Below are positions 9,561 through 19,768 of a stretch of DNA of 30,861 bases, one piece after another (positions within the stretch are counted from its first letter, which is position 1; each line of letters begins with the position of its first letter). Position numbers and translations under genes: made by a program. The notes below the pieces were generated by a model. That model did not search any database. It had not been told where the DNA came from and saw only the letters and a list, made by a program, of their open reading frames with translations. Location of the stretch: positions 459,831-490,691 of the forward strand of contig KZ627154.1 in NCBI GenBank assembly GCA_002917775.1. The letters are read 5' to 3'. The DNA comes from Glaciozyma antarctica PI12 (lineage: Eukaryota > Basidiomycota > Microbotryomycetes > Kriegeriales > Camptobasidiaceae).

Positions 9561-11498
9561 ATGTCGAGTGAGTAGCTCCAGAGCAACACACAGTCAAGGC
9601 AGCTCGCTAACCTCAGCCCCTCGTCTTGCAGCCTCTGAAGAAGACGTCGCCAACTTCGCCTCCATCACCGGAGCTGATATCAAACAAGCTCGCTTCTTCC
9701 TCGAGAGCAGCGAAGGTAACCTCGAGGTAGGCACCACAGCCTGTATCTACAAAACCCAGCTAACGGCCTCCCAGCTCGCCGTCGCCTCCTTCTTCGATTC
9801 AGGCGCAGGCGGCGCTCCAGGAGCCGGCGCCACACCCAACGCCGCCGACTTTGACGACATGGAGGAGGACGAAGACGAGGACGAGGACGACCTCATGCTT
9901 CCTGGATCCCTCCCTGCCGCCGCTGCTGCAGTACCCGCTGGACGAACCCTCAGCGGCGCCCCCGTTCCCGCACCTTCCCCACTTGCAGCACCTCGCGCGT
10001 CGGCGCCTTCGGGCGGGTACACGCTCGGTGGAGGCGCACAAGCTCCTGCCGGATCCTGGGGCGGTGGAAGTGCCTCTAGCAGCAGGTGCACCCGTCCTCG
10101 TCTCCCCTCGGCCTACAAGCTGACCCCGCGATTCACAGCTCCTCCTCTCGCGCTACGACTCCTCAAGGTGGTTTCCGCGCTACGGGAGCCAGGCCTCGCG
10201 TCGCTACTCTCGGAGACTTGAGCGGATCGGCACCTGCGCCTCGAGCGGGCTCTTCGCGCCTTGGGAGGGTCGGACAGCCGGGACCTGAGGACGACGACGA
10301 TGGGGAGGAGAGGGAGCAGGCTGAGTTCTTCACGGGGGGTGAGAAGAGGTGCGTTGTTCGTGCGGACTTGGACGAGGGGCGGAGCTGATGCGCGTTCGTG
10401 TAGTGGATTGGCGGTGGCGAACCCGAATGCTGGCAAAGGACGTGGAGCGAACGATATGATCAAGGGGATCCTTCAGAAGGCTCAGGAGTGCGTTCCTCGC
10501 TCTCCCATATTTTTGACCGGGTGCTGAATTGCTACGCAGAGGTGGAAATCGTCTCGCCGCTCTCGCAGGCGGCGCCATGCCTCAGCTTCCCTCCGTCTTC
10601 TCCGGCTCAGGTGCGTCCTCGGCTCCCCACCCTCCCTGTACTAATCCTCGAACACAGCCCACACTCTCGGTTCCGACGACACTCCTTCGACCCTCATTCC
10701 CGATCCCTCCGCGCGCCCGAAACAACGACGAGGAAGTCACCGCAGTCGAGCAGACCTCACGTGCGCAACCTCACGTTTTGGGAAGACGGGTTTTCGATCG
10801 AGGATGGAGAACTCATGCGGTACGACGACCCTGGGAACAAGGAGATCCTCACCGCCATCAACTCGGGGTACGCTCCCTCCCTCCCATCTCCCTCTCCTCA
10901 CTAACGCCCCACCAGCCGCGCCCCTCTCTCCCTCCTCAAAGTACGTCACGACCAACCCGTCGAACTCCGTATCGCCAAACGTCTTTCCGAGAAATGGACC
11001 CGCCAAGCTCCTCCCCCTTCAGGCCCTTTCGCCGGCTCTGGAAACCGTCTCGGCTCGGACCCGCCGCTGCACCAGGCGACTCCTCCTCCTGCGGTCGTTT
11101 CGCAGAGGGGAGCGGAGAGGGTGGATCTAGGAACTGTGTTTGAGGTGGATCAGAATGAGCCGGTGACGAGTTTGCAGATTCGGTTGAGGGATGGGACGAG
11201 GTACGTTTTACTTCCTTCTTTCCCGCTTCGATGGGCGGAGCTGATGAGACGACAGGATGGTGGCGAGGTTTAACCACTCTCATACGGTCGGAGACGTCAG
11301 GGCTTACATCAACGCGTTTGTCCTCTCTCCCTCTCCCATTTCTCTCGAAGCTGATGTAGAGATAGCGCGCACCCGGGCCAAGCGTCGATCAACTACGCCC
11401 TCCAGACGACGTTCCCTTCTCGAGACCTCACGGACGACTCTCAGACGCTCGCGGAGGCGAATTTGCTCGGCAGCGTCGTCGTGCAGCGTGGATTGTAG
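9561..11498 (+). CDS. SHP1: UBA-SEP-UBX protein, Cdc48/p97 cofactor (p47/Shp1 type)
   Basis: The protein is an adaptor that links the Cdc48/p97 AAA-ATPase to ubiquitylated cargo in protein degradation and membrane fusion. About ten exons can be placed. The first coding exon is only 7 nt (ATGTCGA, 9561-9567) and joins to 9632. The UBA domain comes first ([20 protein letters not shown], then [16 protein letters not shown]), followed by an acidic run DEDEDEDD at about 9865-9892 and a Gly/Ala/Pro linker. Next are the family motif ATLGDLSG and [17 protein letters not shown], then TLGSDDTPS. The SEP domain reads [20 protein letters not shown], then [11 protein letters not shown]. The C-terminal UBX domain reads [20 protein letters not shown] and ends [11 protein letters not shown]. 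Between [16 protein letters not shown] and the SEP domain (about 10705-10760) the frame changes without an intron, which implies at least one missing base or a compensating pair of indels. The stop lies 34 nt from the stop of the convergent CENP-Q-like gene. Confidence 0.93.
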
Positions 11499-11532
11499 CG
11501 GGTTGTCAACGATGCTTGAATTGCTGTGTGAG

Positions 11533-13087
11533 CTAGAGGAGGCCTGCGAGGGCGGATTCACAGGTTGTGACGAGAGTTGAGACGCGCGAGATGCCTTCGA
11601 GACGTTTTTCGATCGAGGTGAGAGAGGTGCCGAGGCGGTGGGAGAGCTGGACGAGGTATTCGTCCTTCGTTGGCTGTGCGGGAGTCGTCAGTTCGTGCCT
11701 GTGGGAGGGAGAGGAAAGGCCTTACGTCGTATTCTCCGTCGCTCGATTCCTCTTCCGATTCGTCGTCGAGTGTGGGCAGCGGCTTGGGGGGAAGAGCGGC
11801 GAGAGCACTCTCGCTTATCCAGGAGTTCGAGATCGTTGAGCGGGCGAAGAGGTCCAGCTCGGAAGAAGCTTTGGCGGGGCGGGGGTTGGAGTTGGGGTCC
11901 TCGCGAAGGAGAGGGTGCATCTGTGGACTGGGGTCAGGAGAAAGAGGGGTGGGGCGAGCGAGGGGACGAACGTTCTTGGAGCGCTCTTTGCGTTCGGCTT
12001 TTTCGACTTTGGCGCGACCGTCTTCGAACGAGGAAAGACGGGCTTCGTCCTTTTCTAGCAAGCTGCGGAGAACGCTGCGTCAGGGGATGGAGGAGAAGGA
12101 CGGAGTGAGGAAGCGACGCACTGCTTTTCGATTCTAATAGCGCGTTGGAGGAGTTGGACTTCTTCGAGCTCGGGTGCGAGAGCAGCTTCCATCGAGGCCT
12201 GTTTGGTGGGGAAGTGAGCGGGGGGAGGCGTTGCTTCAGAGGAGGGAACGCACGATTCGGTCGTGGAGGTCCTGCGAGCTGAGAATATCAATCTCGCCCT
12301 TCGTCATAGCAGTTGGGCGAGCTGCCGTGGTCGCAAGCGGGACTTTGACGTCCATCATGTACTCGTCGGCTCTGTAGAGAGGTGTTAGCCGAAGCTCAGC
12401 GGCGAAGAAGGACGGCACGCACTCTCCGAACACCTCTTGAAGCACCCCAGCAACCTGATCGCGATACTTCCGGTCTAGCCCCGCCAGTAGCTCCCTATCG
12501 TCGTAGAAATCAGCACTCTCCACATCCCGCAACGTGAGTAGAACGTACAAAGCCGCATCGTCCAGCACCCCTCGCAGCCCACCCCGCGCGTTTGCAGAGA
12601 GCTTTTTCCACGTCCTATCGACCACCTTGGGCGGCACGACGCGCGTGTACGAGCGTAACAGTCCTCCACTGCTACTCTTCGGCCCACCTGCACCTCTTGA
12701 TCAGCTCCCACCCCGCGACGACTCAAACAACAATGCACCTCCAACCTCACTCCCCTCGTACTCGTCTCCACTGCCCTCCTCCACCGGCTCAGGATCCACC
12801 TTCCTCCGTTTCCCGCGCGCCTTGTCACTCAGCTTCACCTCGTCCTCAACAGGCTTCCTCCCCTTCGCCTTCGCGACGGCTTTCTTTCGCGCTCCCGTAG
12901 CTGCCGCACGCTGGGGTCGGCAGGAGAGTGAAGTGGTGGAGGATCTGGGCTTGGAGGTGGTGGAGGAGCGGGGAGGGGGGGAGCGCTTCGAGGTGGAGGC
13001 GGTGGGGCGACGCGCCTGGAGAGAGGGTTAGCGAGGAGCGATGGGCGCGGGGAGGACAGAGCTTACGTTGAACTTTGTGCTAGCCAT
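11533..13087 (-). CDS. Probable CENP-Q / Fta7 inner kinetochore (CCAN) subunit
   Basis: CENP-Q (fission yeast Fta7, budding yeast Okp1) is a coiled-coil subunit of the constitutive centromere-associated network. Exon 1 encodes MASTKFN (13087-13067). A basic N-terminal region with nuclear-localisation sequences follows (GARKKAVAKAKGRKP; KARGKRRKVDPEP) and ends in an acidic EEGSGDEYEG. The conserved-looking core begins RVVPPKVVDRTWKKLSANAR and includes DRKYRDQVAGVLQEVFGE. Then comes a coiled coil, SMEAALAPELEEVQLLQRAI followed by EKDEARLSSFEDGRAKVEKA, that ends KNMHPLLRED. This pattern of paired helices, a Glu/Asp-rich second helix and a closing HPLL is typical of fungal CENP-Q. The C-terminal helix reads LVQLSHRLGTSLTSIEKRLE and ends ALAGLL. 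Splice joins keep one frame throughout. The assignment rests on remembered family features, so another helical kinetochore subunit remains possible. Confidence 0.6.
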
Positions 13088-13441
13088 TCTGGAGTGGTGG
13101 GAGCGTGGAGGACGAGGTCGGGAGGTGGACAAGAGAGGCAGAGCGGCTCGTGTTGTTGTTCGCTTGGAGAAGGAGTCCGCCTCTGTGCGCCTGGTCTCCT
13201 CCCTCACGACTGCTCTCGTTCAGTGTATTCTGTTGAAAAGATTGTAAGTATTCTGGTAGCTTCACATACTTGGCTCAACTAGCGAGTCAGCCGTCGGCCG
13301 TTGAGGCGACGTTGCTGAGGCTGCGTGGCACCAGTGTGCGAGGGGTGGTCCTCAGCTTTCGCTCTTTGTGCCAAGCCTTCTTCTCCCCGGTAAAAAAGAG
13401 TCAGAGCGACCATATTTGAATACAGGGAGCGGACGAGGCAT
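13088..13441. other. Intergenic region upstream of the CENP-Q-like gene
   Basis: These 354 nt carry the presumed promoter of the CENP-Q-like gene and the 3' flank of the YTH gene. The plus-strand sequence is purine-rich near 13094-13150. I see no coding exon, RNA gene or repeat here. Confidence 0.4.
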
Positions 13442-13624
13442 CTACTGCTTGCTCAAACCCAGGTAGCGAGCAGCAGCGAGGTCCGCACACTCCTTCTCCC
13501 ACGTCGACGACGGGGCGGTATCGAACGACTGCAATGCATGCTTCTACAACTCCTGTGTGCGACGAATTACGAAAACGCACGAAAGGGGATAACTAAACGG
13601 GCAGGTATACTCGCCGAAACCGCC

Positions 13625-16600
13625 TCACGTCCGACGTCCGAACGACTCTGGCAGCTGCTGAGGCGCCTGAGACCCCACTGAAGAGTCGCTGGGAGGGAGA
13701 GAAGATCTGAGAGGTCGTCGGGAACGAGGTGCGGAGGGAGGCTTGGGCTTCATGAGCCAAAATTCGCGGAGAAGCTGCTCGCCAGCGATGGGCTCGATTT
13801 CGGTGCCTGCGTCGACGGATCAGCTCGGGAGACGCTGATGCGGAGAGAGGGGGGCTCACCGTCGCGGGAGATCTTGATTTCGCGGTTTTGGTTGAAGCTG
13901 TTGAAGATGTGCCGAGTACGGACGAAGGGGAGTCGTTGGCTGAAGAACGAGGGTCAGCAGGAGAGAGCAGAACGGACTTCTCGACGCGCTACGCACACTT
14001 TGATCCAGTCCACGCGGAAAGGTCGACCTCGAACTTCGGGAAGTTGTTGAGATCTGCGACCTTCCATCAGCCCCAACCTCGCACCCTCTCAACGCGCTCA
14101 ACTCACCCCTCATCAACGGCACTCGATGAAGCTTCCTCCGCTGTCCCACGATCTACCCGCAGGTTTTCAGGACTGGCTACGTCGCTCCGACTTGAGATGG
14201 AGCCGGTCATCGAGGGCATCGTGAGGCCGGTGGAGGAGGGAGACCACGAGACGCCGCCCTCGCCGGTGGGTGGGACGGGACCTGCCATCTTTGCGCTGCG
14301 TTCGTCAAGTCAGCTGCAGTCGACGGGACGAAAAGTGAGGGGACGCACTAGCCGAACCACTCGCGAGACTTGTTGACCGAGAAGATGAGGAAGACTCCGT
14401 CGCGAGCAGTGCGGTACGCCTGATCGAGAACGGCCTGCGGTCCACTGGTCAGCACTGGCCACATCGTGCTCGTGGAGAGAGCAGCTGACTTCATTATGAG
14501 GCTGAGATAGCGAGGGTCAGTATGGCTTGCGAAGACGAAAAGCGACGACGTACCTGAGTCCTCCAAAGTCCCGTCCTGACCGACGTCTCCAGCTCTTCGT
14601 TGCTATGCGACTGCATCCATGAGCCTAGTCAGCACCCTCCCGTGACAATTCTCCCGCCACACGCACCTTGAGAATGAAGAACCTCTGCACGCACGCCATC
14701 AGCACCCATCTCGCACCCAACTTCGCAAAACGCAAAACGCACCTTCGGGAAATGCCTCGCAAACAAGCTGCTCGCCGTACTCGCCGTACTCTCCTCATCG
14801 CTCCCATTCTCCTCCTCCCTCCCCATCTCCTCCACATACTTCTTATGCATCCCACTCCCCCTCTGAGCTCCCACGCCCGATTTCGCATCGTCCTCGCGCA
14901 TCCGCACGCGGCAAAGAAGAGGCTTGCACCGACGGTCGGTGGGGCGGAGGAGGAGGCCAGTACAGGTGTTGATGGCGTGCTGGAGGTGAGCGGAGGTGAG
15001 GTAGTTGATGAAAGCGCAGTTGGATCTGCGTTCTCGCACACGTCAGTTTCCTTCTTCCATGGCAAAAGCAGAACGTACCTTCCGATCAAGTGGATACTTT
15101 CCACCCCCGCGCTCCGCATCGGATCCACTTCTAACTCAAACTCAGACCCAGCTTTCTCCCCCTCCCCCCCAGGTCCCGAACGATTCGAAAAGAACTCCCA
15201 AAGTTCCTCATGCGTCGCATCCGCCGGGATGTTCCCCGCCCACATCGCCCACGGACTCCGATCTGGCACGAGAGGGAGTCCAGAGCGTAGCGTCTCTCCT
15301 GCCGTACGGTCGGGTTTGAGGTGCGCGTGAGACGGGGCTGTGAGGGGTGGAGGAGCGATGAGGGAGGGGAGAGGAGGGTGAGGGAGGAGGGCAGGGGCGA
15401 GAGGAACCGAGGCGGGGTGGGCGGGAGGAGGGGGGGCGGGGAGAGAGGGGACGGGGGCGGAGGAATGATGGGGTGGGGCGTGAGTTTGATGAGGTGGAAG
15501 GTCGGGATGAGGGCGAGGAGGATGTGTGTGAGAGGATGTGTGTGCGGCGAGGATCGTTGAGACGCAGGTCCATCTCGCTGGAAGGCATTCGCTGCTGTAG
15601 TTTCGGGCGTTGATGCTGTTGCTGAGGATAAGGTGGTACCGACGGCTGCTGTGGAGGCGACCTGAGCTGCTGTCCTCTCGACCATTCCTCGCGCGACGAC
15701 GGCCAGTCTCGCTGCCCAAACCCCTGCGCCGGCGGACTCCCCTTCTCCTCAAAATACCGGTGACTCATCCCCGTGGACCCACCCCTCGCAATCGCCATTC
15801 CTTCCTCGTCGTAATACGTCGTCCGCTGCTCGTATCCCGCATCGCGACTCTGTTCGCCAGGGTTGAGCGCGCGGTCGAGGCCTCGCGGAGGTTGGCTTTC
15901 GCGCTGGCGAGGGGACTCATCGTACGTCTCGCGCGCGCGGGAAGCTTGGGGGATGATGGGTTCGGCGGAAGAGGGGAGAGGGACGCCGTAGAGGTGAGAC
16001 GAAGGGGGAGGGTAGCTGGGTGGTCGAGGAGTAGGAGGAGGGAAGGAGAGGCCTGGATAGCTGCCGTAGGAAGATTGTTGAAGGCGGAGACTCTCTTGCT
16101 GCTGTCGCTGGTGCGCTTCCTGCTGATACCGCTCGTCCTGCTGCTGAAGTTGGAGATGGAGCTGTTCCCGCTGCTGCCGTTGCTGAAGAGCGAGTTGCTG
16201 TTCTTGCTGCGTCCTCGACCAAATGAGCTCCCGCGGGTAGGAGTAGGGCGACGAGGGAGTGGCGGCGTAGAGGTCGTAGGGACCGGGAGGGGAGTAGAGG
16301 GAGCTGGAAGGGGCCTGCTGAAGAGACGACGAGGCGAGGACGGGGGACCAGGGGTCGAACGAGTAGTTGGATGCCTGCTGAGAACGATCTGGAGGGCGGT
16401 AGTTGTACGGCGAAGGGAGCGCGGCGCCTACGCTTCCCATTGGGAGAAACGTAGGCTCCTCCCTCGTCTGCTCCACAGACGAGTAATACCTCCCCTCCCG
16501 ATCGCGTTCCTCCTGCTCTTGCCTCGCCGAAGCCTCCTGCTTATCCCGGTCCCGCTGCCACTCCTCCCTCCCACGATCCTCCTCGGCGACCTCTGGCAGC

Positions 16601-16788
16601 TCCTCGAGGCTCGAAGGAGCAGGCGACGGCGGCGTTCGTTCGAGCTGAACAGGCGCCGACTGCGTGTGTCGTTCCTCGAGGTACTTTTCCACCTCCCTGA
16701 GCGCGGCTAGAGGTGGTTCCGACTCGGTTCCGAGCCGGGAGGCGACCTTGACGAGGGCCAGTTGCTCAACGGATGGAGGTCGGGGCAT
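13625..16788 (-). CDS. RRM and YTH domain RNA-binding protein with prion-like N-terminus
   Basis: YTH proteins bind RNA, often N6-methyladenosine, or a defined motif as in fission yeast Mmi1. The N-terminal third, from the ATG at 16788, is charged and then Gln/Pro/Ser/Tyr-rich (SPYNYRPPDRSQQASNYSFD; a Gln/Arg run near 16090-16210), which is a prion-like disordered region. A proline/serine-rich stretch at 15320-15560 changes frame in a way I could not resolve. An RRM follows: AMWAGNIPADATHEELWEFF, an intron near 15030-15080, then SNCAFINYLTSAHLQHAINT. Next is the YTH domain over several short exons: RFFILKSHSNEELETSVRTG, LWRTQPHNEAVLDQAYRTA, VFLIFSVNKSREWFGYAKM, a loop of about 75 residues, FRVDWIKVQRLPFVRTRH, then QNREIKISRDGTEIEPIAG. 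The stop shown is the first in frame. A possible last exon lies at 13442-13535 (STWEKECADLAAARYLGLSK). Confidence 0.87.
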
Positions 16789-17929
16789 TGCCGTCTAGGG
16801 GATGGTGCGGGTTCCTGCGAGAGCAGCGTGAGTTCCTGCGAGTCGGTAGGCTGAGCGGAGCTTGACTGACCCTGGCTGTTGACTGCGTTCGCGACCTCTT
16901 GCCGCCGGCGGGCGAGGGGGTGGAAGGAGGCGAGTCGAGGGAGCGAAGGCAAAGGGAGCGAGTCTCCTCGGAGTTTGTCGAGACTGGGCGGGGTTCAAGT
17001 TGAGCTCTCGCTCCCTCGACTCTGCGAGAGTGTTCAGCAGAAGGGAAAGCGTCTCAAGCAGAGGGAAGACCAGCGCCTCGAAGATATCCAAAGAGATATA
17101 CCATCCTCCCCCCACTGCTCTCAGCTCGGAAGCACCTCCCCTTCCTCCTCCTTCCCTTCCTCCAGCTCTCCAACCTCTGCACCAGCCACCTCCATCCAGC
17201 AAACCCGGCACACCACCCTCTGAGCCCCGCGCCGTTCTCCCCAGCTCGAACCTCCTCAGCTCCCATCGAGCGCCGTCTCCTCATCCGAGACTGAAACACT
17301 CCACCTGATACCGCCAGAAACGATCGCCAGGCACGGGAGCGGACCCGGTACTCCTGTTAGCTCGTGGTGCACAACGCTGGAGAGTAGTCGATGCATCGAG
17401 GAGGAGGAGATCTGGAGTCTTTGCGGGACTCTTCTGGGATTGCCCGGGCGCCGTGCGGTTCGTTCGTCGGTTGCTGTAGTACTTAGAGAGGGTACGGGAT
17501 ACTGTATGGACGGAGATGGGTGATGGACGGAGGGAGGAACGCTCGTGCTCAACGAAAACAAGCTCGAGGACGAAGCATTCCCTCGTACGGCCTCAGGCTC
17601 TGCTCTCCCTGCTTGCTTACTCCCTACTCGTAAGCGCTGTATTCTCTCACACGCTCGTGGACTTTCCTTCATGTTCTTCGACCGCAGAACCAAGGCCGCG
17701 GAGCTCAGCACCTCAGCTTCTCTGCGCAAGCTGCTCCCTCGTTCCTCCTCTTTGCGTAGCTCCCACTTCCTGCATCCTCAAGATCTCGCGCGTACCCGAA
17801 CGAACCAAACGACCGGGTGCAAAGGCGGGGTATTACACAAAAAACCATCGAAACACAAATTCACAAACTCGCCACCGCCTCCCCAATTCCACCTCCTCAC
17901 GCCTTTCAGGCCCTCGCCTCCCCACAAGC
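16789..17929. other. 1.1-kb region between the YTH and HSF-type genes
   Basis: Most of this stretch has no assigned gene. On the minus strand at about 16980-17110 a frame looks like real protein (ISLDIFEALVFPLLETLSLL, then NTLAESRERELNLNPAQSRQ), bordered by possible GT/AG splice sites at about 16800-16920. It could be a 5' exon of the YTH gene or a separate small gene. The part from 17300 to 17930 holds open frames on both strands with no recognisable protein. The YTH promoter and the 3' UTR of the HSF-type gene must also lie here. Confidence 0.35.
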
Positions 17930-19343
17930 TCAAGCAGCCTTCCCTTTCCTCCTCCCCTTCTTCGGCTTCTCCTCCTCATCCCACTCCTCCTCCTCCCTCC
18001 TCCTCTTCACCTTCCGTTCCCCCTTCGCCGCCGTTCCCTTCGGCTTAATCCTCGATAAATCGCACGGATGACCCGGGGTAGAACGCCAGAAGAGCGGGTG
18101 GGAGAAACCGGAGAAATCGGAGGGGGAGAGGGAGGAGGCGTGTGGGGAGGAGTCGATGGCGGAGAGGAGGGCGAGAGTGGGGAGGCGAGTGAATCCGTAA
18201 ATGTCTGGGAGGGGGTTAGTGGGGGAGAAGATGAGAGGGGAGGGACGAACTGAGTTGTCGGACGAAGGAGTGCACGTTCGAGTGGCGGAAGAAGCGAGCG
18301 AAGACTTCGAGGAGGGCTGGAGAGGTGTGCATGAAGATGAAGGCGTCCCCCGAGGCGTTGAAGATTATTTCCTTGCTGTACTCGGCGTGCGAGAGGAGGT
18401 GCGAGAGCTGCGATCATAGAGTCAAAGGTCAGCTCTATCCACTCGAGCGACCTCCTACGAGCGAACGCCGAAAAGAACTCACCTTGGAGATGAACGGCGT
18501 AACAGCCTCATGATGCGAATCCTCGACACTCACCGGACTTCCACTCCCCGTCTCCGCCGGACTGTCCCTCTTCGCCACGAAATAATCCTCCATATCCCTC
18601 TGCTCCGTCGCCCGAACCTGTACAGGATCGTACCTCGCCTCGTTCGTACTCCCACACCCTCCTCCTCCTCCGCACGAAGATGTCGAAGTACGGATAGGGG
18701 GACTCACGACGCCTGCACCGAGGTTCTGAAGGAGTGGCGACAGTCCTTCAGGGGAATTGACGGCGTTGGCGAGCGAGACGAGCGAGTCGAGGGACCCACT
18801 AATATACCTCCCTCCACTCGCGTAACTCGTTGCACTAGGGCCAGGGGCGATAGAGTACTGCGAGTAACCGACTTGAGACGAAGGGTCCGGGGGAGGGAGA
18901 GTCTGGCGGGGGAGGGAGGGGCCTGCGACGTCGGCTTCGGTGAAGATGGGGTTGAAGAGAGGGCAGTTGGAGGAAGTGTAGGGGCATTGGACTATCGTCT
19001 CTTCCAGGGCGTGAGGCTGTGGGGATGGGAAGTTAGAGGGAAGACGCATAACGCGTGTGTACAGAGGTCGGACGCACCTGGCTTGGTGCTTGCTGTTGCT
19101 GCCCAGTCTGCATGGTCGTCGTCGTTCGGAGTGAGGGTGTTGGTACTTTCGCGCGCTCGAGGGGCGTTCGTGGTCGGAGGGAGATGGGAGAGAGCGAGGA
19201 TACCGAGAGGGGTCGAGGTGTCTCCGCGGAGGACTGGCTGTAAACGGCGGTTGGGCTCTGGAGTCGTCCAAGGGCTCTTGGCGCTGTTGCTGTTGCTCTG
19301 CTTGAAGGGTTTTCAAGGCCTGGCGGTAGTGGTAGCTGAGCAA
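17930..19343 (-). CDS. HSF-type DNA-binding transcription factor
   Basis: Heat-shock-factor-type domains bind inverted GAA repeats and control stress, cell-wall or morphogenesis genes. The protein starts MLSYHYRQALKTLQAEQQQQ. An intron at about 19135-19185 brings this frame into that of MQTGQQQQAPSQ. A Ser/Pro/Gly-rich region follows, with TSNCPLFNPIFTEADVAGPS and a glycine run. The DNA-binding domain comes late, from about 18520 on: VTPFISKLSHLLSHAEYSKE, IIFNASGDAFIFMHTSPALL, then the recognition helix ARFFRHSNVHSFVRQL, an intron, NIYGFTRLP, and the wing and closing strand FSGFSHPLFWRSTPGHPCDL. The C-terminal tail is short and strongly basic (ERKVKRRREEEEWDEEEKPK, then KGRRKGKAA), probably a nuclear-localisation signal. 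No coiled-coil trimerisation region is visible after the domain. The start is the least certain part; an in-frame ATG lies at 19113. Confidence 0.88.
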
Positions 19344-19768
19344 GAACGCTGAGAGAGAATCGCGAGCTCCTGCCAGAACCGAAACCTTCTTGACTCTTCT
19401 CCGCCCTCAATCCCCTCTTTCGCTAAGCGCTGAGCTCAGTGAGCTGGCACTCGCTGGTTCGCTTTGTTCAGGGCTGCAGGCGTACATATCTACCAGATCT
19501 ACTCGAGATCAGCCTCCTGTAGGCCCTGGAGAATCTTCAGAGAAGTCGGGATGGGAAGACGCACTTTCGACCGCAACTGTCCCCACCCTCGCTCCCGGAT
19601 GGTGCCTCCCTATGCGCGACTGAGTGGAAGAAAACCTTGCGTAGCTCTGGCTCAGCAAGCAGGGCAGCGAGCTTGAGTTGAAAAAAGCTCTCCCTCAGCC
19701 CAAAAAAGACGCGGCGCATCAGCTTACTCGCACTCGCGCACCCTCTCCCTCTCCCTCCTCACGCCAGA
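19344..19768. promoter_or_regulatory. Divergent promoter region, HSF-type gene / aldo-keto reductase
   Basis: These 425 nt separate two divergent start codons and should hold both promoters. A single GAATCTTC inverted pair, which resembles a minimal heat-shock element, lies at 19531-19538, with a further GAA at 19542-19544 that is one base out of register. It is too short to assign function. A short pyrimidine-rich leader (TCCCTCTCCCTCCTC) precedes the reductase ATG. No coding exon is apparent. Confidence 0.35.

Noticed and set aside
15610-16710. 366-codon plus-strand open frame
   Set aside because: It lies exactly antisense to the Gln/Pro-rich N-terminus of the YTH gene, and its Arg/Leu-rich composition is what the complement of that sequence gives.
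18510-19352. 280-codon plus-strand open frame
   Set aside because: It is antisense to the HSF-type gene, whose exons match a known domain; the plus frame has Arg/Gly/Val-rich shadow composition.
19531-19544. Heat-shock element in front of the HSF-type gene (autoregulation)
   Set aside because: Only one proper GAA/TTC pair is present and the third unit is out of register. Such a pair is expected by chance several times in a window of this size.
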